Origin: Chryseobacterium wanjuense
GTDB lineage: Bacteria; Bacteroidota; Bacteroidia; Flavobacteriales; Weeksellaceae
Length of the DNA stretch: 64,000 bases
Reading direction: 5' to 3'
Assembly (NCBI RefSeq): GCF_900111495.1
Contig: NZ_FOIU01000003.1
Location: 310,001 to 374,000, forward strand
In this document: piece after piece, positions 1-7,764 of the stretch
How positions within the stretch are numbered: the first letter of the stretch is position 1
Layout: each line of letters starts with the position of its first letter
Made by a program: the position numbers and the translations under genes
The notes under the pieces: model-generated
Told to the model about the DNA's origin: nothing
The model's input: the letters and a program-made list of their open reading frames with translations, nothing else
Database searches by the model: none

Positions 1-448
1 TATCGATATGCAAAACCCGGATCACAGAAGAGATCTGTACGAACATCTGAAGGAAGAGATGAAGCGCGACAAAGCCCGCCACAAGATCCTTCCGCCAAGT
101 AAATTCGGTCTGATACAAATCACGAGACAAAGAAACCGTCCGGAAAAACAGATCGACACCAAAGAAGAAAACCCGAACAAAGACGGAGAAATCGTAGCAC
201 CGATCGTCATTGTGGAAAGAATGGGTGAAACCCTTAGAACCATCATGCAAAAGGAAAAAGGAAAACTTTACCTGCATGTGCATCCATTCGTGGAAGCATA
301 CCTTACAAAAGGAATCAACAGCTTCCAGATGAAATGGTTTATGAAATACAAAAAATGGGTAACCGTCATCCCAAGGGATTCTTTTAAATATTTAGAATAC
401 AGGATTTATAATTCGAATAAAGAAGAATTGATAGGATATTCTAATTAA
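1..448 (+). CDS. rng: Ribonuclease E/G family protein, C-terminal part (5' end outside window)
   Basis: The reading frame is open from the first base, so only the last 149 codons are seen. The visible part starts with the Ile-Asp-Met of the RNase G core, followed by HRRDLY and the stretch KLPPSKFGLIQ-like (ILPPSKFGLIQITRQR), which is the conserved end of the RNase E/G catalytic region. The family cleaves single-stranded RNA at AU-rich 5'-monophosphate ends and matures 16S rRNA. The last 80 residues are a basic tail typical of the Bacteroidota form. A strong terminator follows directly. Family assignment is confident; the split between E and G is by length and phylum. Confidence 0.9.
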   Translation, partial: IDMQNPDHRRDLYEHLKEEMKRDKARHKILPPSKFGLIQITRQRNRPEKQIDTKEENPNKDGEIVAPIVIVERMGETLRTIMQKEKGKLYLHVHPFVEAYLTKGINSFQMKWFMKYKKWVTVIPRDSFKYLEYRIYNSNKEELIGYSN

Positions 449-460
449 TACAAAATTTTA

Positions 461-489
461 AACCTCCAGTTTTTCTGGAGGTTTTTTTT
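461..489 (+). terminator. Rho-independent terminator after RNase G
   Basis: CCTCCAG (463-469) pairs with CTGGAGG (475-481) around a TTTTT loop and is followed by a run of eight T. It lies 14 nt after the RNase G stop codon. Confidence 0.9.
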
Positions 490-510
490 GTTGATTTTCG
501 GAAAGGGAAT

Positions 511-1260
511 TTATTTTTCCCATTCATACTTCTGTTCTACAGTAAACCTCTGATTTGTTATTACTTTACTGGACTTCGGAAGATTTTCAGCAACTTTGGC
601 AAAAATTTTATTCATATGAGCCTCTTTTGCTTCAACATAATCTTTTAAACTTATTTTTTCTTTATTTAAAAATTTTGGTTTGAAAGTGATTGTACTTTTA
701 TCATCAACATTTACAGATTCAGCTTTCCAAATGTCATGATCTTTATTTTCTGTACGGATATCCAGAATTAAACCCGGAAGACCATAAAACTTGAAAGGTC
801 CCGCAGAATATGGAAGATCTTTTGTAAAGTAGGCAATAATCTTTGATCCTCTAAATGTTCCTGTAGCTTTATAGCATTTATATCCCGCAATTGTTTTAGT
901 TTGATCTTCTTCTATTTTCCAAGTGGGCTTTGGAACTTTATCATAAATAAAAAAATCTCTGCTATCGACATTAGCAGTGAAAAAGAAATTCCTTTCAGAA
1001 TCATCGTTTAAGTCAGAAACAAAATATTGTTTTGTTGGTTTTTTACCATTATCTAAATTAACAGCCATAGTCCAGTCTCCAGTCAATTTATTTTGTGTTA
1101 CAATTGAATCCTGAATTGATATGGTCTGATTGTTTTTAATATAAAGGTCTTCATGAGATGTTGTAAAAGGTGACAAAACCCTAAGATACTTCACATGAAT
1201 TTGTTGTGAGAAATAAAATCCGGAAATAAAAAGTAATGTTAATAAAATAATTTTTTTCAT
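511..1260 (-). CDS. GLPGLI family protein
   Basis: A 249-residue secreted protein with a signal peptide (residues 1-19, ending in FYFSQ). It contains the motif GLPGLI near residue 160, which names this Bacteroidota-specific family. The role of the family is unknown; members are exported and some resemble outer-membrane biogenesis factors. The gene stands alone between the RNase G terminator and a small secreted protein gene on the same strand, 78 nt away, with a 33-bp palindrome in the gap. No catalytic motif is visible. Confidence 0.85.
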   Translation of the reverse strand: MKKIILLTLLFISGFYFSQQIHVKYLRVLSPFTTSHEDLYIKNNQTISIQDSIVTQNKLTGDWTMAVNLDNGKKPTKQYFVSDLNDDSERNFFFTANVDSRDFFIYDKVPKPTWKIEEDQTKTIAGYKCYKATGTFRGSKIIAYFTKDLPYSAGPFKFYGLPGLILDIRTENKDHDIWKAESVNVDDKSTITFKPKFLNKEKISLKDYVEAKEAHMNKIFAKVAENLPKSSKVITNQRFTVEQKYEWEK

Positions 1261-1281
1261 AAGAATGTGTTTGTAGACGAT

Positions 1282-1314
1282 AACCCTTTCAGAGTTTAAA
1301 ACTCTGAAAGGGTT
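1282..1314. repeat. 33-bp near-perfect palindrome
   Basis: Arms of 16 bp, AACCCTTTCAGAGTTT (1282-1297) and its exact complement (1299-1314), with one central base. It sits between two minus-strand genes and has no T-run on either side, so it is not a standard terminator. It may be a Rho-independent-like processing hairpin or a dispersed palindromic unit. Confidence 0.75.
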
Positions 1315-1338
1315 GTTAAACTGTTTAAGTTAAATAAA

Positions 1339-1614
1339 TTAAGTTAACCAAAATCCTGCAACTTGCAAAGCAACTTTTACTCCATTTTGCCAAGCTTGAC
1401 AACTTGCTAAATTCGGTTGATCGGAGTAAACTGTTTCCTGACCTACTACTTGTCCTCCAGACCAGTAGGTAATTACAACACCACATTGTTGAACATCTGC
1501 TTTTTGTTCAGTTTTTTCTTTTTTTCCGGTTTCTTTGGCGACATTTCCATTGTCTTTGGCGCTAACAAGACCTGCAACTCCGAAAGCTGCTAGTAATAAA
1601 GTCTTTTTCATCAT
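1339..1614 (-). CDS. Small secreted protein, unknown function
   Basis: A 91-residue protein with a clear signal peptide (to about residue 19, GLVSA). The mature part is about 70 residues: a charged Lys/Glu-rich linker, then a compact region with two cysteines (in QQCGVV and ASCQAW) that could form a disulfide, and a hydrophobic end. Two Met codons open the gene, so the start may be 1611. It is transcribed divergently from an XRE regulator; the two genes share a 146-nt gap holding two matching operator-like sites, so the regulator probably controls it. No known family was recognised. Confidence 0.7.
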   Translation of the reverse strand: MMKKTLLLAAFGVAGLVSAKDNGNVAKETGKKEKTEQKADVQQCGVVITYWSGGQVVGQETVYSDQPNLASCQAWQNGVKVALQVAGFWLT

Positions 1615-1662
1615 TTGAAATTTTAAATTAATAAATTATTTAATTCACTCCGCTAAGATATA

Positions 1663-1690
1663 TATGATTCTTTCTTCTTACAACAACCAA
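1663..1690 (-). promoter_or_regulatory. Promoter of the small secreted protein gene
   Basis: On the minus strand, a -33 TTG (1688-1690), a 17-nt spacer and a -7 element TATCTTAG (1663-1670) close to the Bacteroidota consensus TAnnTTTG. The -33 lies inside the first copy of the repeated operator-like site. Confidence 0.5.
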
Positions 1691-1719
1691 CAGTTATAAA
1701 ATCAACAACCGTTGGTTAT
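1680..1719. promoter_or_regulatory. Two direct operator-like repeats, 22 bp apart
   Basis: CAACAACCnnnnGTTAT occurs at 1681-1697 and again at 1703-1719, exactly two DNA turns apart. Each contains the dyad AAC-N5-GTT (1685-1695 and 1707-1717). Copy one overlaps the -33 of the leftward promoter and copy two overlaps the -33 of the rightward promoter. This is the arrangement expected for a dimeric XRE repressor controlling both genes. Confidence 0.6.
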
Positions 1720-1742
1720 CATTTTAAAAAATATTACTTTAG
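1712..1742 (+). promoter_or_regulatory. Promoter of the XRE regulator gene
   Basis: TTG (1712-1714), 20-nt spacer, TACTTTAG (1735-1742), similar to the Bacteroidota pattern TTG/TAnnTTTG. The ATG follows 18 nt later. Confidence 0.5.
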
Positions 1743-1760
1743 CACTAAAATCTGAGATTT

Positions 1761-2141
1761 ATGGGTTTAGATACAAAACTTCGCAAACTAAGAGAACAAA
1801 AAGGCTGGTCACAAATGGATGTAGCTCATCAGTTGGATATTTCTCAATCTGCTTATAACAAGTGGGAAGCCGGACAGGCAAAGCCAACTTTATTAAATTT
1901 ACAAAAAATAGCTGAAATTTTCGAAGTTGACTTCTTCGATTTAATTCAAGAGCAAATTCCAAACTTAGATTTGTCTAATGCAAAATTTGAAAACTCTCCG
2001 TTTTTTGTGATAGAATCTACACACAATACAATTAGCTATGATTCACCCGAGCTAATTTCAAAAATTCTAGACAATCAAAATCAAATGGCAAAATTAATGG
2101 AAATGCAAAATAAATTGATTGAAAGTTTATTGAAGAAATAA
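1761..2141 (+). CDS. XRE-family helix-turn-helix transcriptional regulator
   Basis: A 126-residue protein. Residues 6-61 form a Cro/CI-type HTH (LRKLREQKGWSQ, then DISQSAYNKWEAG and the usual NLQKIAEIFEV end). The rest is a short C-terminal tail with a helical segment (about 95-126) that could mediate dimerisation. It is divergent from the small secreted protein gene and the shared gap holds two spaced dyads, so autoregulation plus control of the neighbour is likely. No toxin domain is present in the tail. Confidence 0.88.
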   Translation: MGLDTKLRKLREQKGWSQMDVAHQLDISQSAYNKWEAGQAKPTLLNLQKIAEIFEVDFFDLIQEQIPNLDLSNAKFENSPFFVIESTHNTISYDSPELISKILDNQNQMAKLMEMQNKLIESLLKK

Positions 2142-2180
2142 AATATTCTACAATATTAATCAGAAGAACTTTCAACAAAA

Positions 2181-2648
2181 ATGAAAAACCACCACTACAA
2201 AACCACCATCCAATGGACGGGCAATAGAGGAAGCGGAACCAGCAGCTATCGCGATTACGAAAGAAGCCATACCATTTCCGCAGAAAATAAACCTGTGATT
2301 GAAGCTTCTTCAGATCCCGCTTTCCGGGGTGATAAAACGAAGTATAACCCGGAAGAGATGCTTTTGTCTTCACTTTCTTCGTGTCACATGCTTTGGTATC
2401 TTCATTTTTGCTCGGAAGCCGGAATTATTGTGACAGATTATGTAGACCACGCTACCGGAATTATGGAAGAAACCAACAATGGAAGCGGTCATTTTGTAGA
2501 AGTTACTTTACATCCTACCGTTACTTTGCAAAACGAAGAGATGACAGAAAAAGCAAAAGAACTTCATCATAAGGCCAATGAATTTTGTTTCATCGCCAAC
2601 TCAGTGAACTTTCCGGTAAAACATATCCCTACAGTGTTAGTTAAATAA
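2181..2648 (+). CDS. OsmC family peroxiredoxin-like protein
   Basis: A 155-residue OsmC/Ohr-type protein that would reduce organic hydroperoxides in the cytoplasm. The two cysteines of the family are present: Cys68 in the SSLSSCHM helix and Cys136 in NEFCFIANS. Length matches the OsmC-like subgroup. It follows the XRE gene by 39 nt on the same strand and might be co-transcribed with it. An assignment to OsmC rather than Ohr is by overall pattern only. Confidence 0.9.
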   Translation: MKNHHYKTTIQWTGNRGSGTSSYRDYERSHTISAENKPVIEASSDPAFRGDKTKYNPEEMLLSSLSSCHMLWYLHFCSEAGIIVTDYVDHATGIMEETNNGSGHFVEVTLHPTVTLQNEEMTEKAKELHHKANEFCFIANSVNFPVKHIPTVLVK

Positions 2649-2872
2649 AAATATTTTCATTTCAACACCTTTGAAACACTTATTAATATTAACTTTTTCA
2701 AACAATAAGTCTAAAATTTTTAATTAAAACTCCACTTTAAGGGAATTATTTATCAAATAATCATTAAAATTTAATATTATTTGCATATTTATTGATAATA
2801 AATGTGATTTTTTTGATTATTTTATGCAAAATGTGAAGTTTTTTTTATATTTTTATATAACTAAAACTGACC

Positions 2873-3523
2873 ATGATGAAACCGAGATTAACCATCTTCG
2901 ACGAGCCGCTGTTGTATACAGAAGGGCTCTCCAAACTGCTCGACCAGAGTGAAATTTTCACGAGTGTCCATATTTGTAATTGCCCACAGGCTCTTGCAAT
3001 GATTCTTCAGGAAGATCCTCCGGAGTTTCTCATGATCAGCTCCAATATGCTGATCCTTACAGATCTCTACAAATCGATAGAGAATATTACTTCCAACAAC
3101 AAAGGGATTAAGATTATCATTATCGGAAGCGATTATGATGTGATCGATATTCGAAAACTTTTCAACAAAGGCATCAAAAGTTATCTTGATAAAAACAGCC
3201 GCTACGATGAGTTCATCAAATCTATTCAGGCATTACTTCACAACGAGATCTATATCTGTGATCATGCAAAGGAAAGAATGCTCAATTTCATCAGCAGCGA
3301 GCAGGAACAAACCAGAGCTCACATGAGAGATCCTCTCACAAAACGTGAAATGGAAATCCTGAAACTGATCTGCGACGGTCTCAGCAGTAAAGACATCTCT
3401 GAAAAACTTTTCATCAGCATCAATACGGTAGAAACACACAGAAAAAGAATATTATTAAAACTTAATGTAAAGAACTCGGTAGGGGTCGTAAAATACGCAA
3501 TTGAAAATCATATTATTGACTAG
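2873..3523 (+). CDS. LuxR-type transcriptional regulator with degenerate receiver domain
   Basis: A 216-residue protein with an N-terminal receiver-like domain (about 5-125) and a C-terminal LuxR/NarL HTH (about 153-216, with LTKREMEILKLI and SINTVETHRKRI). The phospho-acceptor Asp is replaced: where PDLVLMD is expected the sequence reads PEFLMIS (Ser56). The acidic pair (D10, E11) and the distal Lys region remain. It is therefore unlikely to be switched by normal phosphorylation. It lies next to, and convergent with, the curli operon; in Enterobacteria the curli activator CsgD also is a LuxR-type protein with a degenerate receiver. A role as the local CsgD counterpart is inference. The start could be one codon later (two Met codons). 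A 224-nt very AT-rich gap precedes it. Confidence 0.88.
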   Translation: MMKPRLTIFDEPLLYTEGLSKLLDQSEIFTSVHICNCPQALAMILQEDPPEFLMISSNMLILTDLYKSIENITSNNKGIKIIIIGSDYDVIDIRKLFNKGIKSYLDKNSRYDEFIKSIQALLHNEIYICDHAKERMLNFISSEQEQTRAHMRDPLTKREMEILKLICDGLSSKDISEKLFISINTVETHRKRILLKLNVKNSVGVVKYAIENHIID

Positions 3524-3548
3524 CAACCAACTAACTAACCATGAAAAA

Positions 3549-3577
3549 TTCCAAACCCGCAGGTTTGGAATTTCTTT
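3549..3577. terminator. Terminator after the LuxR-type regulator
   Basis: TTCCAAACC (3549-3557) pairs with GGTTTGGAA (3562-3570) and is followed by TTTCTTTT. It lies 26 nt after the stop. Confidence 0.85.
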
Positions 3578-3602
3578 TATACCATGAAAAAAAATGTAAA
3601 TG

Positions 3603-3669
3603 GTGAATGGTAAACAGTAAATCTTAAAAAATTCACGACTCACTTGCGCAAGCAAAATTCACCATTCAC
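3603..3669. repeat. Short intergenic inverted repeat
   Basis: GTGAATGGTAAA (3603-3614) and TTCACCATTCAC (3658-3669) are complementary with one mismatch. The segment ends just before the last gene of the curli operon. A related sequence occurs upstream of the lysR gene near 16790-16848. Confidence 0.55.
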
Positions 3670-3677
3670 AATAATCT

Positions 3678-5189
3678 CTACTCATAGTCCGGCATTTCAG
3701 CGTTGTTGAAAAGAACAGCTCTTGTGAGATCAGTCATAGAGCTGTTCAGATTGATAACCATAACATTCTTCTGAGAGATGTTATCATTTGAAGTATTCAT
3801 GAAGATTACTTGGGCATTATTGGGCGAAAATCTCGGATCGAGATCATTCGTACCCATGGCTTTTTCGCTTTCCGAAGAAATGTCGTACGTCGTGTCTGTC
3901 ATTAAGTTATAAACAAAAATATGGGAATCGAGCTGTCGGTAATTTCCGGAGCTGTCTGTATATCCGGAAAGATCGCGTGTATAGACAAGCATTTGCCCGT
4001 CGACAGAAAAATTCAGTCCGCCACTTGCTCCGGTCGTGCCTGTGAGCACGGTTTCCAAAACATTTCCTGTCATATCTATCACATATATTTTTGTATTATA
4101 TCCGCTAAAATCATTAGTTTTTATTGCAATTTTGCTTCCGTCATAGCTCCAGTCACATTCGGAGATCATGCTTCCGTCCGGTGTTGTGTAGACCAGATTC
4201 AGGCCGCTTCCGTCTTTATTAATTCTGTATAATTTGTTGAAATTAGCATACAAAAGCTCCTGTCCGTTGTTTCGCCATGCAAAATCAAGTTCATCATTTC
4301 TGAAACCCGCCACCGGAACGGTTGTTACCTTGAAAAGATTCGAGCCATCCGGATTTGCGGTGTAAATATGATTGCTTCCGCCTTCCGTTCTCAAAAATGC
4401 TATCAATCCGGAATTATTATTTTTCCGTGGTCTCCAGCTGTTGTAAGAAGAATTGGTAAACTGAAAATTCGTTCCCGTATCGTTGCTGGAAATAATCACA
4501 AAATTTCCGCCTTGTTTCTGAACATAATGATAGCGGTTCGTAGGAACAGTATTGGTCGTGAATTTACTGATCGGGCTCAGAACCGGAGGATGGATGCCGT
4601 CTGAAACAGAAACCTGCCAGAAATAGCTCACTCCGTAATTTAGATTATTGAGGGTATAATGGGTAGCCGTAAGATCATTTACCTGAACGACATTTGTATT
4701 AATATTATTTTTTATGGTTAAATTATATTTTAAAACATCAGTCGTATCAGGATCAGTTGAGCTCCAGGTCAGTTCGACACTCAAAGGCTGATCGGTTGCA
4801 TTATCGATCGGGCTTAGCAGTTGCGGTGCGGTAGGCGGAGAATTCAGCGAGGTATCGTCGTCCATTTCAAAAACTACAGTTACTACCTGATTCTGATTCT
4901 GAATATTTACCCCCTGATAATTGGTAACATAGCCAGTAAGTTCCGCTTTTACGGAATAATTTCCGACCGGCATTCCTGTAATTTCAAAAGATCCGTCTGT
5001 TCCGGTAAAAACCGTCTGTGTAGAGGGCGAAGTGAAAATTTTCACATTGGCAATAGGCTGATTTGTCCCTCTCTTCACTACTTTTCCTTTCATACTTCCT
5101 GTCTGAGCCTGGTCTACAAGTTCTTCATCACAGGAAAACAAACATAAAGAAAGGATGAATATGCTGATAATTTTAATTAAAGTTTTCAT
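3678..5189 (-). CDS. Curli-operon lipoprotein with CarboxypepD_reg-like, Fn3 and beta-propeller domains
   Basis: A 503-residue predicted lipoprotein: the signal sequence ends in a lipobox with Cys20 (LCLFSC). Residues 33-110 are a carboxypeptidase-regulatory-like beta-sandwich (GKVVKRGTNQPIANVKIF start). Residues 115-212 resemble a fibronectin type III domain (PPTAPQLLSPIDNATDQ, YFWQVSVSDG). From about 220 to the end are TolB/PD40-type propeller blades (repeats such as WSYDGSKIAI, FSVDGQMLVYTRD, PRFSPNNAQVIF). It is the last gene of the csg run, 11 nt after csgG, so it is probably co-transcribed. A surface or periplasmic scaffold for fibre export or anchoring is inference; such a gene is not part of the classical csg set. 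Confidence 0.82.
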   Translation of the reverse strand: MKTLIKIISIFILSLCLFSCDEELVDQAQTGSMKGKVVKRGTNQPIANVKIFTSPSTQTVFTGTDGSFEITGMPVGNYSVKAELTGYVTNYQGVNIQNQNQVVTVVFEMDDDTSLNSPPTAPQLLSPIDNATDQPLSVELTWSSTDPDTTDVLKYNLTIKNNINTNVVQVNDLTATHYTLNNLNYGVSYFWQVSVSDGIHPPVLSPISKFTTNTVPTNRYHYVQKQGGNFVIISSNDTGTNFQFTNSSYNSWRPRKNNNSGLIAFLRTEGGSNHIYTANPDGSNLFKVTTVPVAGFRNDELDFAWRNNGQELLYANFNKLYRINKDGSGLNLVYTTPDGSMISECDWSYDGSKIAIKTNDFSGYNTKIYVIDMTGNVLETVLTGTTGASGGLNFSVDGQMLVYTRDLSGYTDSSGNYRQLDSHIFVYNLMTDTTYDISSESEKAMGTNDLDPRFSPNNAQVIFMNTSNDNISQKNVMVINLNSSMTDLTRAVLFNNAEMPDYE

Positions 5190-5200
5190 AGTTCATGTTT

Positions 5201-6565
5201 TTATTTGTTACCAATGTAAAAATTGAGTCCCAGTGCAAATCGTAATGCCTGATCTTTTCTTTTGCCATTTACCAGACCTTCCCAATCGTCTTTGAAACCT
5301 ACATCATACTGAGAAGAGGCTCGCAGCCCGATGTTTTTGGCCAGCATAAATTCCAGACCGCCGCCGAACTGCCCTTTGTATCTTGGTTTAATATTGGAAT
5401 ACATGATCCCTCCTCCACCGTAGATGTATGGACTGAACCGGTATTTCGGAAAAAGAAGATATTCGAGATTGACTTCAGGAACGAAGAAATTCCGTTTTAC
5501 GATGTTTTCATTTTCGAGCGTGAAAATATTTGCATTAATTTCAACATTAAAATTAGGACTGAAAAAATATTTAAAACCTAATTTTCCTCCGATATTCATT
5601 TTGGGATTCACATAATCATCTTTAATTTTCTGTGCTTCCACATTTCCAAAGACGGCAAATTTTTGTCTGTAATTGTCCGGAAATTTATTTCCTATCAGTC
5701 TGTTTTTATTTACGTCCTGTTCACGTTCATATTCGTCAATCACAACTTGGTAATTACCTGTATTATCGACAGATTTGCCCCAGATTTTATCTTTAATTCC
5801 TTCTACAATTAAAGCTTTTACAGCTTTTTCGATGGCTTCGGTCACGGCAAGCTGTACCGGTTCGTTCTGTGTTAAACCTACCTCAGCTTCCAATAATCTT
5901 TCCGTATCGATATATCTGAAAAAACTTCCGTTGACACTTGTAGAAAGAATGGTTTTTGAAGTATAAACTGTTTTCAGGATTTCCCCGTTCAAAGTAGAAA
6001 CGGCGCGAAGATAAATGGTAATCCGGTCCTGTCTGTACTGTGTAGAAGCTCCTATACCGAAATATCGTGCTCCCAATCCGCCTGTCATCACATTGCTGTC
6101 GTAGGAAATGACTCCCCCTTCCAGCAAAATTCCGGCATATAAAAGCGGCGGCAGAGACTGGCTGTTTTTGTCGGCATCTTTCAGATATTCCTGCCTTGTG
6201 GAACGGATGATCTGTCTTTCGTTGAGAAGATTGGCAATATTTTCCCTTTCGATAGGGATAAACCATCGGCTGTCTTCCAAAGCTTTGATTAAAATAGTGG
6301 TGGTACCCTGCGGCACGGCTGTGCTCCAGTTGTTCCCGTTTTCAGAGGGTTTGTACTGCCCTGTCTGATCCCTGAATTTGTAAACACCGATTACAATTTT
6401 TTCTTTGGGTAAAGGCATGTTTTTCAACTCTGTGGTGTAGATTGTGTTTTCGCCCAATGTAGATCTTTCAGGATTGGAGGGCAATCCGAGCAAAGAACTA
6501 CAGGCCTGTGTGATGCACAGGAGTATAGTACAGAAAAAAATTCTGCTGTAAGTTTTGGCTCTCAT
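5201..6565 (-). CDS. csgG: CsgG/HfaB family curli secretion channel with C-terminal outer-membrane barrel
   Basis: A 454-residue lipoprotein (lipobox ITQAC, Cys22). Residues 40-270 match CsgG, the nonameric outer-membrane pore through which curli subunits leave the cell: PKEKIVIGVYKFRDQTGQYK, then WFIPIEREN, LLNERQIIR, and LLYAGILLEGGVISYDSN. The classical protein is about 277 residues; here about 150 further residues (300-454) look like an eight-stranded-type outer-membrane beta-barrel, ending in alternating hydrophobic FALGLNFYIGNK. It follows csgF by 36 nt and is followed by the propeller lipoprotein. Confidence 0.92.
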   Translation of the reverse strand: MRAKTYSRIFFCTILLCITQACSSLLGLPSNPERSTLGENTIYTTELKNMPLPKEKIVIGVYKFRDQTGQYKPSENGNNWSTAVPQGTTTILIKALEDSRWFIPIERENIANLLNERQIIRSTRQEYLKDADKNSQSLPPLLYAGILLEGGVISYDSNVMTGGLGARYFGIGASTQYRQDRITIYLRAVSTLNGEILKTVYTSKTILSTSVNGSFFRYIDTERLLEAEVGLTQNEPVQLAVTEAIEKAVKALIVEGIKDKIWGKSVDNTGNYQVVIDEYEREQDVNKNRLIGNKFPDNYRQKFAVFGNVEAQKIKDDYVNPKMNIGGKLGFKYFFSPNFNVEINANIFTLENENIVKRNFFVPEVNLEYLLFPKYRFSPYIYGGGGIMYSNIKPRYKGQFGGGLEFMLAKNIGLRASSQYDVGFKDDWEGLVNGKRKDQALRFALGLNFYIGNK

Positions 6566-6601
6566 GGTTATGGTTAATTAAATTAGTTTTTTAAATATTA
6601 A

Positions 6602-7012
6602 TTATTTTGGAATAATCACTTCGGACTGATCTCCTGTAGCTGTGTCCAAAATATTAATCAGCAGTCCCTGAGCGGTAGTCGTGACCTGCAAATACATGGT
6701 TCCGAAAAGATAATTTCCGGGCTGTATGCTTCCCTCTCCGAACTGATCTTCAAACAATTTTCTGGATAATTCACTCAAAACCTGCCTGTTGAGACTATTG
6801 CTGAAACTGTCCAGAGAATTTAAATTATCAAGCAAACTGTCGTAATCATTTTTCTGATCAAACTGATTTTGCGCATTTGCAGAACTCAAAAGCCACTGAT
6901 AATTGAAAGTATCCCCTCCGAATGCAGGGTTGAGCGGCTTATAAACGAGTTGCTGGGATTTTCCGAAGAACATTCCCGCGACAATGGTCAAAAAAATTAC
7001 AAAAGTTTTCAT
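6602..7012 (-). CDS. csgF: CsgF family curli assembly protein
   Basis: A 136-residue exported protein with signal peptide to about residue 19. The mature N-terminus QLVYKPLNPAFGGD is the CsgF signature; in the known complex this segment inserts into the CsgG pore and the rest couples nucleator and subunit at the surface. It starts 11 nt downstream of csgE and precedes csgG in the same direction. Length matches E. coli CsgF (138). Confidence 0.93.
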   Translation of the reverse strand: MKTFVIFLTIVAGMFFGKSQQLVYKPLNPAFGGDTFNYQWLLSSANAQNQFDQKNDYDSLLDNLNSLDSFSNSLNRQVLSELSRKLFEDQFGEGSIQPGNYLFGTMYLQVTTTAQGLLINILDTATGDQSEVIIPK

Positions 7013-7023
7013 GGCTGGCGTTT

Positions 7024-7755
7024 TTAGTAAATAAATTCATTTTTAATCAAGTTTTTCTTGGCGTTATAATCTTTGATATATTTTAAAGTATTGGTTAATT
7101 GTTCTTTCAGATAGTCTTCACTGGGATTGGTCATAAAGCTGTACACTACTTTGTCATCAATTTCGATATTGATCTGTCCGTTGGTACCGCGAACCGGAAG
7201 TTCGGAAATCGTAATGGCAGAATTATTCTTATCCTGACTCTGGCTGTATTGAATGTAAAAAAGGTCATAAAAATCTTTTCCTATCTTGCTTTTAGTTTCA
7301 TCGATGGTTAGACCTTTCAGTTCATAAAAAACCTCTTCTTCTATTTTCGCTACTTTTTTCTTAAACAAATCACTGTTCAGCTCCAAACTGTCTTTTGCAA
7401 TAAGTTTTTGAGTTTCTTCATCTTTTATATAAAGGAAAGCTTTTAAGGCATCTTTTTTTTCGAGGTTGACATTAATCTCCGATAAAACCTTCACTTCATT
7501 GGGATTCATTGAAAATTTTCCGCTCTGCTGATTGTTGGAAAGATTTCCGCTGCTGCCTTTTTTAATGGAAACTAAAAGATAATTAAGCTCTTTATAAATA
7601 GTAGTGCTGTTGCTTACAACCGCTTTTAATTTGATCTGATTTTCTACAAAACTGCTCTCGATCTTGGCTGTGACTTTTTTATCTTCTTGTGCATGCACCA
7701 GGGCCGACAAGAAGATAAAAAAAGTACACAAAATCAAAGAATATGAGTTTATCAT
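7024..7755 (-). CDS. csgE: CsgE curli chaperone with extra N-terminal CsgC/CsgH-like domain
   Basis: A 243-residue exported protein (signal peptide to about residue 22). The last part (about 138-235) matches CsgE, the periplasmic cap and targeting factor of the CsgG pore: FYELKGLTIDETKSKIGKDF, and later VYSFMTNPSED. CsgE alone is about 130 residues. The first mature 100 residues (about 28-126) form a separate beta-rich unit whose core, SIKKGSSGNLSNNQQSGKFS, resembles the core of CsgC/CsgH (known inhibitors of premature curlin aggregation, with a GSSG-containing loop). I read this as a fused chaperone. The CsgE call is firm; the CsgC/H relation rests on motif resemblance from memory. Confidence 0.88.
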   Translation of the reverse strand: MINSYSLILCTFFIFLSALVHAQEDKKVTAKIESSFVENQIKLKAVVSNSTTIYKELNYLLVSIKKGSSGNLSNNQQSGKFSMNPNEVKVLSEINVNLEKKDALKAFLYIKDEETQKLIAKDSLELNSDLFKKKVAKIEEEVFYELKGLTIDETKSKIGKDFYDLFYIQYSQSQDKNNSAITISELPVRGTNGQINIEIDDKVVYSFMTNPSEDYLKEQLTNTLKYIKDYNAKKNLIKNEFIY

Positions 7756-7764
7756 AATGTTTTT

